In this document: positions 8,186 to 18,113 of the stretch, one piece after another
Position numbering within the stretch: position 1 is the first letter of the stretch
Layout: each line of letters begins with the position of its first letter
Origin: an uncultured Prevotellaceae bacterium
Lineage (GTDB): Bacteria; Bacteroidota; Bacteroidia; Bacteroidales; Bacteroidaceae
DNA: 64,000 nt
Reading direction: 5' to 3'
NCBI GenBank assembly: GCA_900316685.1
Contig: ONDS01000004.1
Span: 106,226 to 170,225, forward strand
Made by a program: the position numbers and the translations under genes
Notes under the pieces: model-generated
Seen by the model: the letters and a program-made list of their open reading frames with translations, nothing else
Databases searched by the model: none
Told to the model about the DNA's origin: nothing

Positions 8186-8482
8186 CTATTTCGTTTTCTT
8201 AATTTTTATTATTCTGATTGCCTTACCCTGTTTGAAAAGGCTCCACTGGCGGAGCAACTTTTCGCGATATTGAGTGGCTATTGCCAAGACTTCTTTTGCT
8301 TATGCTTCGGTCAAGTCACCTTGCCTGTCAATTTCCACAATAGGCTCTAACCAGATTTTGCACAGATGCTCTGTACTGCGTTTGCCCACATGGACATGCG
8401 CCCGATTCTCATAATAGTCGGTGTTCCAGAACAGGAAGTTCCAAACAACCTTTGCGGTTATGTAGAGAAGTATCTTTGGCAT
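8186..8482 (-). pseudogene. DUF4160 protein gene with an in-frame nonsense codon
   Basis: The first 60 codons encode MPKILLYITAKVVWNFLFW and the family hallmark RAHVHVGK, then reach TAA at 8302-8300. The same frame continues for 37 sense codons (AKEVLAIATQYREKLLRQWS and a basic tail) to TAG at 8188-8186, which would restore a normal-length DUF4160 protein of about 97 residues. The downstream part keeps a plausible helical C-terminus, so the stop looks recent. One substitution (for example GAA or CAA to TAA) explains it. Confidence 0.75.
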
Positions 8483-8584
8483 AATAACACTTGTTGATCA
8501 GCTCAGCCGCAAATATACAACTTTTTTATGAGATTTGGTTCTCTTTGCTCCAACCTTTTTTAATTTTATTAGGTGATAAGACCG

Positions 8585-8770
8585 TTCTTCCCTCGTTTTT
8601 TCTTAACTTTAACTTTGTTGAAGTTACTGCCACTCGGAATAAAAAAGGAAAAAGGATTTTTCTTTTGTTCTTCGCTCGTTTTTTCGTAACTTTAAATAAG
8701 TTACTCCAACTCGGAATAAAAAATGGATAAATTCATTTTGTTCTTCGCTCGTTTTTTCGTAACTTTGCAG
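8585..8770 (+). repeat. Tandem promoter-bearing repeats upstream of gyrB
   Basis: Two and a half imperfect units of about 73 bp. Shared parts are TTCTTCGCTCGTTTTTTCG then TAACTTT, an AACTT...AAGTT inverted repeat, and CTCGGAATAAAAAATG. Unit 1 runs about 8585-8662, unit 2 about 8663-8735, and the half unit 8736-8770. Only the last has a perfect -7 box. The 37-bp stretch 8709-8745 recurs at 22039-22075 upstream of the helicase. The rest of 8483-8584 shows no gene. Confidence 0.8.
8737..8767 (+). promoter_or_regulatory. gyrB promoter
   Basis: TTTG at 8737-8740, 19 nt, then TAACTTTG at 8760-8767: a full match to the Bacteroidetes primary-sigma promoter. The leader to the chosen start is about 77 nt. 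Confidence 0.85.
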
Positions 8771-8850
8771 CTGTGTTTTCGGGATAGGTCATGGGCTATA
8801 AGATGCAAAAAACTTTACGCTTACCCCGCACGCAAGAACGAACAACCAAA

Positions 8851-10821
8851 ATGGCAGAAATACAAAACAACGGAACGAATTATTCAGCCAGCAACATACA
8901 AGTGTTGGAAGGCTTGGAGGCTGTGCGCAAGCGCCCGGCCATGTACATAGGCGACATCAGTGAGAAAGGTCTGCACCATTTGGTGAACGAGACCGTGGAC
9001 AACTCCATCGACGAGGCGATGGCGGGTTTCTGTACCCACATCGAAGTGACTATCAACGAGGACAATTCCATCACCGTGCTCGACAATGGTCGAGGCATCC
9101 CCGTCGACGAGCATAAGAAATTGCACAAGTCGGCCCTGGAAGTGGTGATGACCGTGCTCCATGCCGGCGGCAAGTTCGATAAAGGCTCCTACAAGGTGAG
9201 CGGCGGTCTGCACGGCGTGGGCGTGAGTTGCGTGAACGCCCTCTCGGAGCACATGCTCTCCCAAGTGTTCCGCGACGGCAAGATTTACCAGCAGGAATAC
9301 GAGAAGGGCAAACCCCTATATCCCGTGAAGGTGGTGGGCGAGACCGACCAGCGCGGCACGCGCCAGCAATTCTGGCCCGACCCCACGATATTCACCACCA
9401 CGACCTACCAGTGGGACATCATCGCCCGTCGTATGCGTGAGCTGGCCTATCTGAACGCCGGCATCACCATCACCCTGCGCGATATGCGCCCCGACGAAGA
9501 AGGGAAGACCAAGGAAGCCGTCTACCATGCCAAGGAAGGCCTGAAGGAGTTCGTGCGCTATATCGACCGCCATCGCACCCATCTCTTCGACGATGTGATC
9601 TACCTGAAGACCGAGAAACAGGGCATCCCCATCGAGGTGGCCGTGATGTACAATACCGACTATTCCGAGAACATCCACTCTTATGTGAACAATATCAACA
9701 CCATCGAGGGCGGTACCCACTTGATGGGTTTCCGTATGGCCCTGACGCGTACGTTGAAGAAATACGCCGACAGCGACCCCGCCATCGCCAAGCAGATAGA
9801 GAAGGCCAAGATCGAGATAGCCGGCGAGGACTTCCGCGAAGGCCTTACCGCCGTCATCTCTATCAAGGTGGCTGAGCCTCAGTTCGAAGGCCAAACGAAG
9901 ACCAAGCTGGGCAACAGCGAGGTGACCGGTGCCGTTCAGCAGGCTGTGGGCGAGGCTTTGGCCAACTATTTGGAGGAGCATCCCAAGGAGGCCCACCAAA
10001 TATGCGACAAGGTGGTGTTGGCCGCTACGGCACGTATCGCCGCCCGCAAGGCGCGTGAGAGCGTGCAGCGTAAGAACGTGATGTCGGGCGGCGGCCTGCC
10101 CGGCAAGTTGGCAGACTGCTCCAACAAGGATCCCAAAGCATGTGAGATATTCCTTGTGGAGGGTGACTCCGCCGGTGGCTCCGCCAAGCAAGGTCGCGAC
10201 CGCTACACCCAGGCCATCCTTCCCCTGCGTGGCAAGATTCTCAACGTGGAGAAGGTGCAGTGGCACCGAGTGTTCGAAGCCGAGTCGGTGATGAACATCA
10301 TCCAGAGCATCGGCGTGCGTTTCGGCGTGGAAGGCGAGGGTGACAAGGAAGCCAACATCGACAAACTGCGTTACGACAAGATCATCATCATGACCGATGC
10401 CGACGTCGATGGTTCACACATCGACACGCTCATCATGACCCTCTTCTATCGTTTCATGCCCAGGGTGATTCAGGAAGGCCACCTTTACATCGCCACCCCC
10501 CCCCTCTACCTGTGCACCTACAAGAACAAGGTGAAACAATATTGCTACGACGACCGCCAGTTGCAATCGTTCCTCGACCAGTATGGTGCCGAGGAAGGCA
10601 AGGGCGGCATCACCATCCAGCGCTACAAAGGTCTGGGTGAGATGAATCCCGAGCAGCTGTGGGAGACCACCATGGATCCCAAGACCCGACTGCTCAAGCA
10701 GGTGACCATAGAGAACGCCGCCGAGGCCGACGAGATATTCTCCATGCTCATGGGCGATGATGTGGAACCGCGCCGCGAGTTCATCGAGAAAAACGCCACC
10801 TACGCCAATATCGACGCATAA
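8851..10821 (+). CDS. gyrB: DNA gyrase subunit B
   Basis: 656 aa type IIA topoisomerase B subunit; with GyrA it introduces negative supercoils using ATP. It shows the GHKL ATPase (NIQVLEGLEAVRKRPAMYIG, NSIDEA, DNGRGIPVD, GGLHGVGVSCVNALS), the transducer, and the TOPRIM domain (EGDSAGGSAKQGRDR, metal site DADVDGSHI), and it ends in the short C-terminal form RREFIEKNATYANIDA. The start at 8851 is preferred over 8791 because homologues begin a few residues before the YSAxNIQVLEGL motif. It has its own promoter and no operon partner upstream. Confidence 0.95.
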   Translation: MAEIQNNGTNYSASNIQVLEGLEAVRKRPAMYIGDISEKGLHHLVNETVDNSIDEAMAGFCTHIEVTINEDNSITVLDNGRGIPVDEHKKLHKSALEVVMTVLHAGGKFDKGSYKVSGGLHGVGVSCVNALSEHMLSQVFRDGKIYQQEYEKGKPLYPVKVVGETDQRGTRQQFWPDPTIFTTTTYQWDIIARRMRELAYLNAGITITLRDMRPDEEGKTKEAVYHAKEGLKEFVRYIDRHRTHLFDDVIYLKTEKQGIPIEVAVMYNTDYSENIHSYVNNINTIEGGTHLMGFRMALTRTLKKYADSDPAIAKQIEKAKIEIAGEDFREGLTAVISIKVAEPQFEGQTKTKLGNSEVTGAVQQAVGEALANYLEEHPKEAHQICDKVVLAATARIAARKARESVQRKNVMSGGGLPGKLADCSNKDPKACEIFLVEGDSAGGSAKQGRDRYTQAILPLRGKILNVEKVQWHRVFEAESVMNIIQSIGVRFGVEGEGDKEANIDKLRYDKIIIMTDADVDGSHIDTLIMTLFYRFMPRVIQEGHLYIATPPLYLCTYKNKVKQYCYDDRQLQSFLDQYGAEEGKGGITIQRYKGLGEMNPEQLWETTMDPKTRLLKQVTIENAAEADEIFSMLMGDDVEPRREFIEKNATYANIDA

Positions 10822-10870
10822 ACAGCGGCCTACGCGCCAAAGTATCGTCATACATACTGTGGCATCTATC

Positions 10871-13687
10871 ATGAATTCCTTACGAAGACTTTACTGCTTG
10901 ATGATTCTGTGTTTCTGCGGACTGGCCTTGAAAGGTCAGCCTGAAACACGTGTCATCGACAGTTTGTTTCAGGTGTTCCGCCAGGAGAATGGAACGACCA
11001 AGATAGAAGCCGCCAACCGTTTGTGTCGGTTATTCAAAGAACATGAATATCTCGACACCCTCTACCAATTCAATGCTTCGACCATCGGAGTCATGCCGTT
11101 TCATGTGCTCAACGGCATGTCGTCATATTATTTTGAGACCGACCAATATAGCAAGGCCCTGGAATGCGGCAAGCAGGCATTGAAACGGTATACCCCCCAG
11201 ATAGACAACGAGAGTTACGCATCATGCCTGTTCAGCCTGAGTGTCATCTGCCAACGCATGGGCAATCCCTATGAGGCCATCAAATACCAGAAGATGTGCT
11301 ACGAAATGGACCTGAAGTCAGGAAACAGGGAAAACATCAGTTCATCGCTGCACAGTCTGGCCACCCTCTTCCTTGCCGCCAAGCAACCCACCGAGGCCCT
11401 CGACTTCGCCAACAAGGCCATTGCCCTGGAGCGCGAAATCGGACGTAAGGACCGCCTGGCCATCCGTCTGGGTGTTGCCTCGGAGATTTACCAACAGCTC
11501 CACCAACCCGAGAAGGCACTGGAACTTGCTCAGGAGGCCTATCAGTTGGACACCGACGAGGGCCATCCCGACAAGGCAGCCATCCGTGAGGTGATGATAG
11601 CCAACGCCCTCATCGACCTACACCGCTACGACGAGGCCCGCCAGTCGATGGAAAGAGCTCTTCCCATCCTGCAAGAAGCCAACAACCTCAACTCCTTAGT
11701 TATCTGTCACAACCAGATGGGGCGACTCCTTCTGGCACAGAAGGATAAGAACCGGGCCGCCCACCATTTCGAGCAGGCCCTGGAACTGACGAGGAAAATA
11801 GGCAACCGCTACTTGGAAAAGGCCTCACACTATGGTCTTTACGAGAGTCTGCGCGAGTCTGATCCCCAACGGGCCTTGGAAGAACTCGAACATTATTCCC
11901 AACTCAACGACTCCATCTACCATTCGCAGACAGCACAGCTCCTGAGCCAGTTTCATTCGCGCTACCATGCCGACGAGCTGACCGAGAAGAACAACGACCT
12001 GAGTCAACAAAACGAAATGCAGCGCCGGCTGAACATCGCCGCCGCCTGTGCCATCCTTGCTCTCATCGTGCTCATGGGCATTCTCTTCTATGCCCTTCGC
12101 ATGCGCACCAAGGCCACGGCGATGATGAAGAAGATGGAAGCCATGCGCCAGGACTTCTTCACGAAAATCACCCATGAGTTCCGCACCCCGCTCACCGTCA
12201 TCATGGGCATGAGCGACAATATCGCCGAAGGTCGCACCACCGACGAGAAAGAATTGCGCAAGGCAGGACGTGTCATCCTGCGCAACGGCTACCACATGCA
12301 AAAGCTTACCAACCAGTTGCTCAATATTTCCCGTCTGCGTTCCGACCATATCAAGCCCGAGTGGCAGCACGGCGACCTGGTGCCCTACACTGCCATGATC
12401 GTCGAGACATTCAGCGATCTGGCCCTCCATAATGGACTGACCCTTGACTATCTCCACGACGAAGAGAGTTTGATGACCGATTTCGTGCCCGAGCTCTACC
12501 ACACCCTGTTGTACAATCTCCTTTCCAACGCCATCAAGTTCACACCTGCCGACGGACGCATCACCGTTCGTCTGTCCGCCGACGCACGGACGGTGAGCTT
12601 AGACGTGAGCGACACCGGCGTGGGCATACCCGAAAAAGATCTACCCCATTTGTTCGAAGAGTTCTACACCTCGGAGAAAGAGAGTTCAAGCATCGGCACC
12701 GGGGTGGGCCTGGCGCTGGTCAAACAGATTGTCGACGTCTTGGAGGGCGACATCGACGTGACGACTCAGGAAGGGGTAGGCACCACTTTCCTGATACATC
12801 TGCAGCGCAAGCATGGCAGCGAGCAATGGCCCGCCTTCGCGGGTCGCGAACCGCTGGAAAAGGCCTACACTCCCTATAAGGACAACGATGACGACTACAA
12901 GGAAGACGCCCAGACCACCGACCAGCGGCAGCGCGTGCTCATTGTGGAGGACAACGACGATGTGATGGGTTATATCCGTTCGCTGCTCACCCACGACTAT
13001 GCCCTTTACATGGCCAGCAACGGCACCGAGGGCCTGGAAAAAGCCCATCAGATAATCCCCGACATCATCATCACCGACCTGATGATGCCTGGCATCGACG
13101 GTCTGCAGCTTTGCGAGCGCATCAAGAGCGACCCGTTGCTCAGCCATATCCCCGTAGTGGTGGTCACCGCCAAGAGCGAAGATACCGACCGTATCCGCGG
13201 ATTGAAAGCCGGTGCCGACGCCTACTTAGTGAAACCCTTCATCGCCAACGAATTGTTGGTACGTGTGGAGAAACTCCTGCTCCTCCGCCAACAGCTACGT
13301 GAGCGTTTCAGCCAAGCCATCCTGCAACACGAGGAGCAGCCCAAGGAAGAGCTCAACCCCATCGACCAGCAATTCTTGGAAAAGATGAACCAGACCATAG
13401 CCGACCAGATGGAAAAAGGACAGATCGACGTAGAGAGCATCTCCTCAGCCATGTGCATGAGCAGCAAGCAACTGCGCCGCAAGCTACTCGCCATCACCGG
13501 CGAGACCACTTCCTCTTACGTTCTTCATCTCCGCCTGAACAAAGCCAAGGACCTGCTCGACCAAGCTCCCGACCTGAATATTGGCGACATAGCCTTACGT
13601 TGCGGTTTCGAGGACAACGCCCACTTCGCGCGCGCTTTCAAACAGTACTTCAACCTGACACCGACACAGTACAGGAAAAAGGGGTGA
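10871..13687 (+). CDS. Hybrid two-component sensor (TPR-HK-REC-AraC)
   Basis: 938 aa. The start at 10871 gives a signal peptide ending ALKGQ; upstream codons overlap gyrB. Order: periplasmic TPR repeats (about 25-380), transmembrane helix (387-410), HisKA with phospho-acceptor His435 in THEFRTPL, HATPase_c (about 540-660, NAIKFT, DTGVGIP, GTGVGLAL), receiver with Asp736 in TDLMMPGIDG, and an AraC-type helix-turn-helix (about 830-938). All key residues are present. Such one-protein systems control glycan or envelope genes in Bacteroidetes. TPR-type sensors, unlike Y_Y_Y sensors, are less often tied to a PUL. The next gene is a GH95 fucosidase 430 bp downstream on the same strand, a plausible but unproven target. 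Confidence 0.92.
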   Translation: MNSLRRLYCLMILCFCGLALKGQPETRVIDSLFQVFRQENGTTKIEAANRLCRLFKEHEYLDTLYQFNASTIGVMPFHVLNGMSSYYFETDQYSKALECGKQALKRYTPQIDNESYASCLFSLSVICQRMGNPYEAIKYQKMCYEMDLKSGNRENISSSLHSLATLFLAAKQPTEALDFANKAIALEREIGRKDRLAIRLGVASEIYQQLHQPEKALELAQEAYQLDTDEGHPDKAAIREVMIANALIDLHRYDEARQSMERALPILQEANNLNSLVICHNQMGRLLLAQKDKNRAAHHFEQALELTRKIGNRYLEKASHYGLYESLRESDPQRALEELEHYSQLNDSIYHSQTAQLLSQFHSRYHADELTEKNNDLSQQNEMQRRLNIAAACAILALIVLMGILFYALRMRTKATAMMKKMEAMRQDFFTKITHEFRTPLTVIMGMSDNIAEGRTTDEKELRKAGRVILRNGYHMQKLTNQLLNISRLRSDHIKPEWQHGDLVPYTAMIVETFSDLALHNGLTLDYLHDEESLMTDFVPELYHTLLYNLLSNAIKFTPADGRITVRLSADARTVSLDVSDTGVGIPEKDLPHLFEEFYTSEKESSSIGTGVGLALVKQIVDVLEGDIDVTTQEGVGTTFLIHLQRKHGSEQWPAFAGREPLEKAYTPYKDNDDDYKEDAQTTDQRQRVLIVEDNDDVMGYIRSLLTHDYALYMASNGTEGLEKAHQIIPDIIITDLMMPGIDGLQLCERIKSDPLLSHIPVVVVTAKSEDTDRIRGLKAGADAYLVKPFIANELLVRVEKLLLLRQQLRERFSQAILQHEEQPKEELNPIDQQFLEKMNQTIADQMEKGQIDVESISSAMCMSSKQLRRKLLAITGETTSSYVLHLRLNKAKDLLDQAPDLNIGDIALRCGFEDNAHFARAFKQYFNLTPTQYRKKG

Positions 13688-13699
13688 GGCTTTTTAAGG

Positions 13700-13812
13700 A
13701 GCACAGAAGTTCGGGAGTTTAGTCAATGGTTTGTGGAGTGTAGGAGTTCGGGAGTTTGGACAATAGCCGGAGGAGTAATGGCTTAACTACTCAACTACTC
13801 AACTACTTAAAA
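13700..13812. repeat. Degenerate intergenic minisatellite (GGAGTTYGGGAGTTT / TTAACTACTCAACTAC)
   Basis: GTTCGGGAGTTTAG recurs twice, then CTCAACTACTCAACTACTTAA. The same two motifs occur at 18783-18898 and 20448-20515. The rest of the 13688-14119 gap has a TAATTTTG -7-like box at 13880-13887 but no convincing gene. Confidence 0.7.
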
Positions 13813-14090
13813 AAGGCGTTTTGTCCGAAAAATACAATTTTTTGTCCGATTTATCCTATCCATTTCACTCTTTTTGCTATAATTTTGCAGCAGGAAAGAC
13901 AAACATCAAAAGAATGTTTGGATTACTTGCTGAAACTTTTATCATATATTCGATTACTCTTAGTTAAAGACACTAAGCAAATGTATTAAGCGTAAAGTTT
14001 TGTTATCTTCACTCATGGTTGCCGCGAGGCAGCCATGTTGTTTTTATATATTTTCCCTCGCCAAAAGAAGCGAAATTCAAAAAAAACATG

Positions 14091-14098
14091 TATTTTTG
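14091..14098 (+). promoter_or_regulatory. Probable -7 box for the GH95 gene
   Basis: TATTTTTG fits TAnnTTTG and lies 21 nt before the chosen start. No TTTG is seen at the expected -33 distance, as is common for regulated genes. Confidence 0.5.
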
Positions 14099-14119
14099 CA
14101 CATCCAACCTATATATTAT

Positions 14120-16504
14120 ATGCAGATTATGACGCCCATCATTCACAGACGACAAACGCTCATATCTATCTTTACACTCCTATCCGTTATCGCTATCGCC
14201 CAGCAGCCGTCTATGCGCATATGGGACGACAAGCCTGCCACCTTTTTCGAGGAATCGATGCCTTTAGGCAACGGCAAACTGGGAGCCTTGGTATATGGCG
14301 GCATCGAGGAAAACACCATCCAACTCAACGATATCACCCTATGGACCGGCACACCCGTCAACCAGGAGGAAGACTTAGGTGCCTCGCGGTGGATAGCACC
14401 TATCCGCGAAGCCCTTTTCCGCGAGGATTACGCACTGGCCGACTCGCTGCAACGCCACGTGCAAGGGCATAACTCACAGTTCTACCAACCCTTGGCCACC
14501 ATCCTTATCGCCGGCAAACACACCAGCCCCGCAAGCGGCTACCGAAGAGAGCTCGACCTCGACAGCGCCCTCTGTCGCGACCAATACACCATGGGCGGCA
14601 CTACCATCCGCCGCGAATATTTCACCTCGCACCCCGACCAATGCTTCGCCATGCGCATGACCAGCGACCGTAGGGGCGGCATCGACTGCGACATCCGACT
14701 CACCTCGTTGGTGCCTCATAGCACCCGTGGCCGCGGCGGGCAGCTCACCATCCTGGGCCACGCCATCGGCGACCCTCGCGAGAGCATCCATTTCTGCGGC
14801 ATGCTGACAGCCAAGAGCACCGACGGGCAAGTGTACGCCACCGACTCGACCCTCCATGTGGAGGGAGCCACCGACGTGACGCTCTACTTCATCAACGAGA
14901 CCTCGTTCAATGGAGCCCGCCAACACCCCGTGACGCAAGGCTCACCCTATATGGAGAAAGCCGCCGATGCCGCATGGCACCTCGTCAACTACACCTGGGA
15001 TGAGTTGCGCCAACGCCATGTGGCCGACTACCGCCAGTACTACACACGCATGAGCCTACATCTGGCAGGCAGCAGCGAAGACACGTCGGCGACTACCGCC
15101 CAACAGTTGAAGGAGTATACCGACCAAGGGAAAGCCAACCCCTACTTAGAAACCCTCTACATGCAGTTCGGGCGCTACCTGCTCATCTCCTGTTCACGCA
15201 CCGAAGGAGTGCCTGCCAACCTGCAAGGTCTCTGGACTCCCCATCTCTATTCGCCATGGCGCGGCAACTACACGGTGAACATCAATTTGGAAGAGAACTA
15301 TTGGCCTGCCGAAGTGGCCAACATAGGCGAGATGACCCTGCCGCTGAACCGTTTCGTGGCCTCGCTGGCCGAGAACGGGCGCCACACCGCCACCCATTAC
15401 TACGGCATAGACCGCGGTTGGTGTTCCTCGCACAACTCCGACATCTGGGCCATGACCAACCCCGTGGGCGAAAAGAACGAGATGCCCGAGTGGGCCAACT
15501 GGAACATGGGAGGGGCATGGTTGGTGAACACCCTTTGGGAGCACTACCTATTCTCCACCGATAAGGAATACCTTGCCCATACCGCCTATCCGCTGATGAA
15601 AGGCGCCGCCGAGTTCTGTCTGTCATGGCTCATCCCCAATCCCCATCATCCCGAGGAGCTCATCACTGCACCGAGCACGTCGCCCGAGAACGAGTATGTG
15701 AACAGTGCCGGCTATCATGGCATGACCTGTTATGGCGGCACCGCCGACCTGGCCATCATCCGCGAGCTGTTCCTCAACACCCTCAGTGCCGCCCAAGCCT
15801 TGGATGTCGACACGTCTTTGCGCGAGGAGCTGACCCATGCCCTGCAACGGCTGCACCCCTATACGGTAGGTCGGCGTGGCAACTTGCAGGAATGGTATCA
15901 CGACTGGCGCGATTTCGACGACCACCATCGCCATCAGTCCCATCTGATCGGTCTTTATCCCGGCCACCATATCACCATCGCCGACGAGCGTCTGTCGGCA
16001 GCCTGCCGTCGCACCTTGGAGATCAAGGGCGACGAGAGTACCGGTTGGAGCACCGGTTGGCGCATCAACCTCTGGGCGCGGTTGCACGACGGCGAGCACG
16101 CCTACCGCATCTTCCGCAAGCTGCTCACCTATGTGTCGCCCGATGGTTATGACGGTCCCGACAAACGTCGTTCCGGCGGCACCTACCCCAACCTGTTCGA
16201 CGCCCATCCCCCCTTCCAGATCGACGGCAACTTCGGTGGTACGGCAGGTGTCTGCGAGATGCTCCTGCAAAGCCATACCGGAGCTATCGAGCTGTTGCCC
16301 GCCCTTCCCCAGGCATGGTCGGAAGGTAGCGTCAAGGGACTGCGGGCCCGCGGTGGCTACGAGATAGACATGACCTGGCGACAGGGTAAGGTGGTGCAGG
16401 CCACCCTACGTTGCACCCATGCCGGCGATGTGACGGTACATTATAACGGACAAACGAAAACCATTCATTTCAGCCATGACGGAGATGAACAAATCCTCAG
16501 ATAA
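14120..16504 (+). CDS. GH95 family glycoside hydrolase (probable alpha-L-fucosidase)
   Basis: 794 aa. The start at 14120 follows a -7 box and precedes a signal-like segment ([16 protein letters not shown]), so it is exported. The GH95 N-terminal domain opens with [20 protein letters not shown] and the (alpha/alpha)6 catalytic region shows [18 protein letters not shown], [18 protein letters not shown], the acid-bearing [25 protein letters not shown] and [16 protein letters not shown]. Family members remove 1,2-linked fucose or related galactose residues with inversion. Length is normal. The AraC regulator gene overlaps its end, and a hybrid sensor lies upstream. Confidence 0.92.
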   Translation: MQIMTPIIHRRQTLISIFTLLSVIAIAQQPSMRIWDDKPATFFEESMPLGNGKLGALVYGGIEENTIQLNDITLWTGTPVNQEEDLGASRWIAPIREALFREDYALADSLQRHVQGHNSQFYQPLATILIAGKHTSPASGYRRELDLDSALCRDQYTMGGTTIRREYFTSHPDQCFAMRMTSDRRGGIDCDIRLTSLVPHSTRGRGGQLTILGHAIGDPRESIHFCGMLTAKSTDGQVYATDSTLHVEGATDVTLYFINETSFNGARQHPVTQGSPYMEKAADAAWHLVNYTWDELRQRHVADYRQYYTRMSLHLAGSSEDTSATTAQQLKEYTDQGKANPYLETLYMQFGRYLLISCSRTEGVPANLQGLWTPHLYSPWRGNYTVNINLEENYWPAEVANIGEMTLPLNRFVASLAENGRHTATHYYGIDRGWCSSHNSDIWAMTNPVGEKNEMPEWANWNMGGAWLVNTLWEHYLFSTDKEYLAHTAYPLMKGAAEFCLSWLIPNPHHPEELITAPSTSPENEYVNSAGYHGMTCYGGTADLAIIRELFLNTLSAAQALDVDTSLREELTHALQRLHPYTVGRRGNLQEWYHDWRDFDDHHRHQSHLIGLYPGHHITIADERLSAACRRTLEIKGDESTGWSTGWRINLWARLHDGEHAYRIFRKLLTYVSPDGYDGPDKRRSGGTYPNLFDAHPPFQIDGNFGGTAGVCEMLLQSHTGAIELLPALPQAWSEGSVKGLRARGGYEIDMTWRQGKVVQATLRCTHAGDVTVHYNGQTKTIHFSHDGDEQILR

Positions 16505-17399
16505 TGATACGAACAGCATGGGCAACATCCTGACGAATGCCACCGTCGCCTTGGCGAAGAAAGAGTTGGAAGGCGGTCATTTCCTCGACGACGACCTGAT
16601 ACTCTTCGACCGTTTCGAAGACATGCCCCTGCCGAAGGAGCCACGCCGCATCAACTGTCTGTTTGTGGCCCTATGTACAGAAGGAACAGCCCGTTACATG
16701 GTCGACACCTTGGAATTCCAAGCCCAGAAAAACGATGTCATCATCATCAATGCCGGTCATGTGACCAACAACTATTTCCTCAGCCCCGACTGCCGAGGCA
16801 TAGCCATCATGATATCCGACAGCTATTTCCAAGAGGCCATCAAGGATATCCACGAAATATCGTCACTGTTTCTCTTCGCGCAGTCGCATCCCGTCTTCCA
16901 CATTCAGGAAGAAACGGTCCAGACCTTCGTGGAATATTTCACGTTGATACAAAAAAAGGTGAAGGATAATGACCACCGCTTCCGCAGGGAGTTGGTGAGC
17001 GTATTGCTCAAGGCCATGCTTTACGACATCGGCAACGAGATCTACCAGTTGCAACTGAGCACCGACACCAAACAGACACGAGGCGAGAAGATTTTCAGCG
17101 ACTTTATCCTCCTGCTCCGGAATCATTTCCGCCACGAGCGGCGTGTAAACTGGTACGCACAACAGCTCTTCATCACCCCCAAATACCTGAGCGAGTCGGT
17201 CAAGTTGGTGAGCAAGCGAACGCCCAACGATTGGATTGACCGTTATGTGATCATGGAGATTCGTGTGTTGCTGAGAAATTCCACATTGAGTATCAAGGAG
17301 ATAGCCCAAGAACTGCATTTTCCCAACCAATCATTCCTTGGTAAGTATTTCAAGGAGCATGTAGGTGTGTCGCCGTCGAAATACAGGAAAGGGGGATGA
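16476..17399 (+). CDS. AraC-family transcription regulator
   Basis: 307 aa. An N-terminal cupin-like sensing domain ([31 protein letters not shown]) is followed by a C-terminal double helix-turn-helix ([48 protein letters not shown]). The first ATG overlaps the GH95 gene by 29 bp; ATG codons at 16485 and 16518 are alternatives. The overlap suggests co-transcription with the fucosidase, which it may control in response to a sugar. Confidence 0.88.
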   Translation: MTEMNKSSDNDTNSMGNILTNATVALAKKELEGGHFLDDDLILFDRFEDMPLPKEPRRINCLFVALCTEGTARYMVDTLEFQAQKNDVIIINAGHVTNNYFLSPDCRGIAIMISDSYFQEAIKDIHEISSLFLFAQSHPVFHIQEETVQTFVEYFTLIQKKVKDNDHRFRRELVSVLLKAMLYDIGNEIYQLQLSTDTKQTRGEKIFSDFILLLRNHFRHERRVNWYAQQLFITPKYLSESVKLVSKRTPNDWIDRYVIMEIRVLLRNSTLSIKEIAQELHFPNQSFLGKYFKEHVGVSPSKYRKGG

Positions 17400-17410
17400 A
17401 TATTAATAGG

Positions 17411-17437
17411 TGAGGGGTGAGAGGTGAGAAGTGAGAG
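17411..17437. repeat. GTGAGAGGTGAGAAGTGAGA low-complexity repeat
   Basis: Short degenerate heptamer repeat GTGAGARG in the convergent gap. The same sequence type occurs at 27690-27708 and 41511-41565, and on the other strand at 24093-24120. Confidence 0.6.
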
Positions 17438-17497
17438 ATATGCCTGTGTAGCAATCTCTTGCTCTCTGATCCCAAATCCTTGGTCCTTGCTTCGTAC

Positions 17498-17525
17498 TCC
17501 CTCCCTTAGGGAGGGTCGGGGTGGG
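17498..17525. repeat. GC-rich palindrome, intergenic copy
   Basis: TCCCTCCC-TTA-GGGAGGG with a GTCGGGGTGGG arm, a divergent member of the palindrome family. It ends 3 bp from the stop of the DUF3109 gene and may act as a bidirectional terminator between convergent genes. Confidence 0.65.
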
Positions 17526-17527
17526 TA

Positions 17528-18112
17528 TCAAAGCTCTTCCGCTGCCCTTTCCAACTCTTCGTACCATTCGGCACCGAAGCGACGTATGAGCGGCTCCTTG
17601 AGAAACTGATACACCCGTATGTTCTTTTCCTTACCCAGCCTGACGGCATCGGAGCAGATGGCCCAACGGTGGTAGTTCAGTCCGATAAGACCGTTGGAGA
17701 AACGTTTTTCACGTATGGGGTAAAGGGCGCAGCTGATGGGTTTGCACCAACGCGTCTTTCCCTCACGGTACACCTTTTCGAGGGCACAGAGACAACAGTT
17801 GTGGTCGTAACAAGTGAACACACAATCCTTTCCCCCCACGATGCTCGTCACCAGGTCGCCGTCACGATCGGAATAGACCACTCCCTGACGGTCTACCACC
17901 GCCTGCGCCGCCGCGGAGAGATGTGGCCATACCACATCAAGGGCCTCCTCCATTTGACCCACCTCGTCGAGTGTCACGGGTGCGCCCGCATCACCCTCCA
18001 CACAGCAAATACCTTGGCAACTGTCCAAGTCGCAACAGAAGCACTCGGTCAGGATGTCTGTCGACAGGAGCACCTGTCCCACCTGTATGATAGGTATTGT
18101 CCGATTGCCCAT
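17528..18112 (-). CDS. DUF3109 family Cys-rich protein
   Basis: 194 aa. Many Cys residues sit in the family pattern: CFCCDLDSCQGICC near residues 24-37, then CVFTCYDHNCCLCALEKV, WCKPISCALYPIR and WAICSDA, which suggests a metal or Fe-S site. Cytosolic, with no signal. The start codon lies 1 bp from the ung stop, so it is translated from the same message. The family's function is not established. Confidence 0.9.
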   Translation of the reverse strand: MGNRTIPIIQVGQVLLSTDILTECFCCDLDSCQGICCVEGDAGAPVTLDEVGQMEEALDVVWPHLSAAAQAVVDRQGVVYSDRDGDLVTSIVGGKDCVFTCYDHNCCLCALEKVYREGKTRWCKPISCALYPIREKRFSNGLIGLNYHRWAICSDAVRLGKEKNIRVYQFLKEPLIRRFGAEWYEELERAAEEL

Positions 18113-18113
18113 G

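Noticed and set aside
8491-8950. Open frames across the gyrB leader
   Set aside because: They translate the AT-rich promoter repeats (repeated FFARFFVTL) and overlap the gyrB start.
13756-13989. 77-codon open frame between the hybrid sensor and the GH95 gene
   Set aside because: It starts in minisatellite sequence, has no recognisable motif and spans a promoter-like box. It is probably chance.
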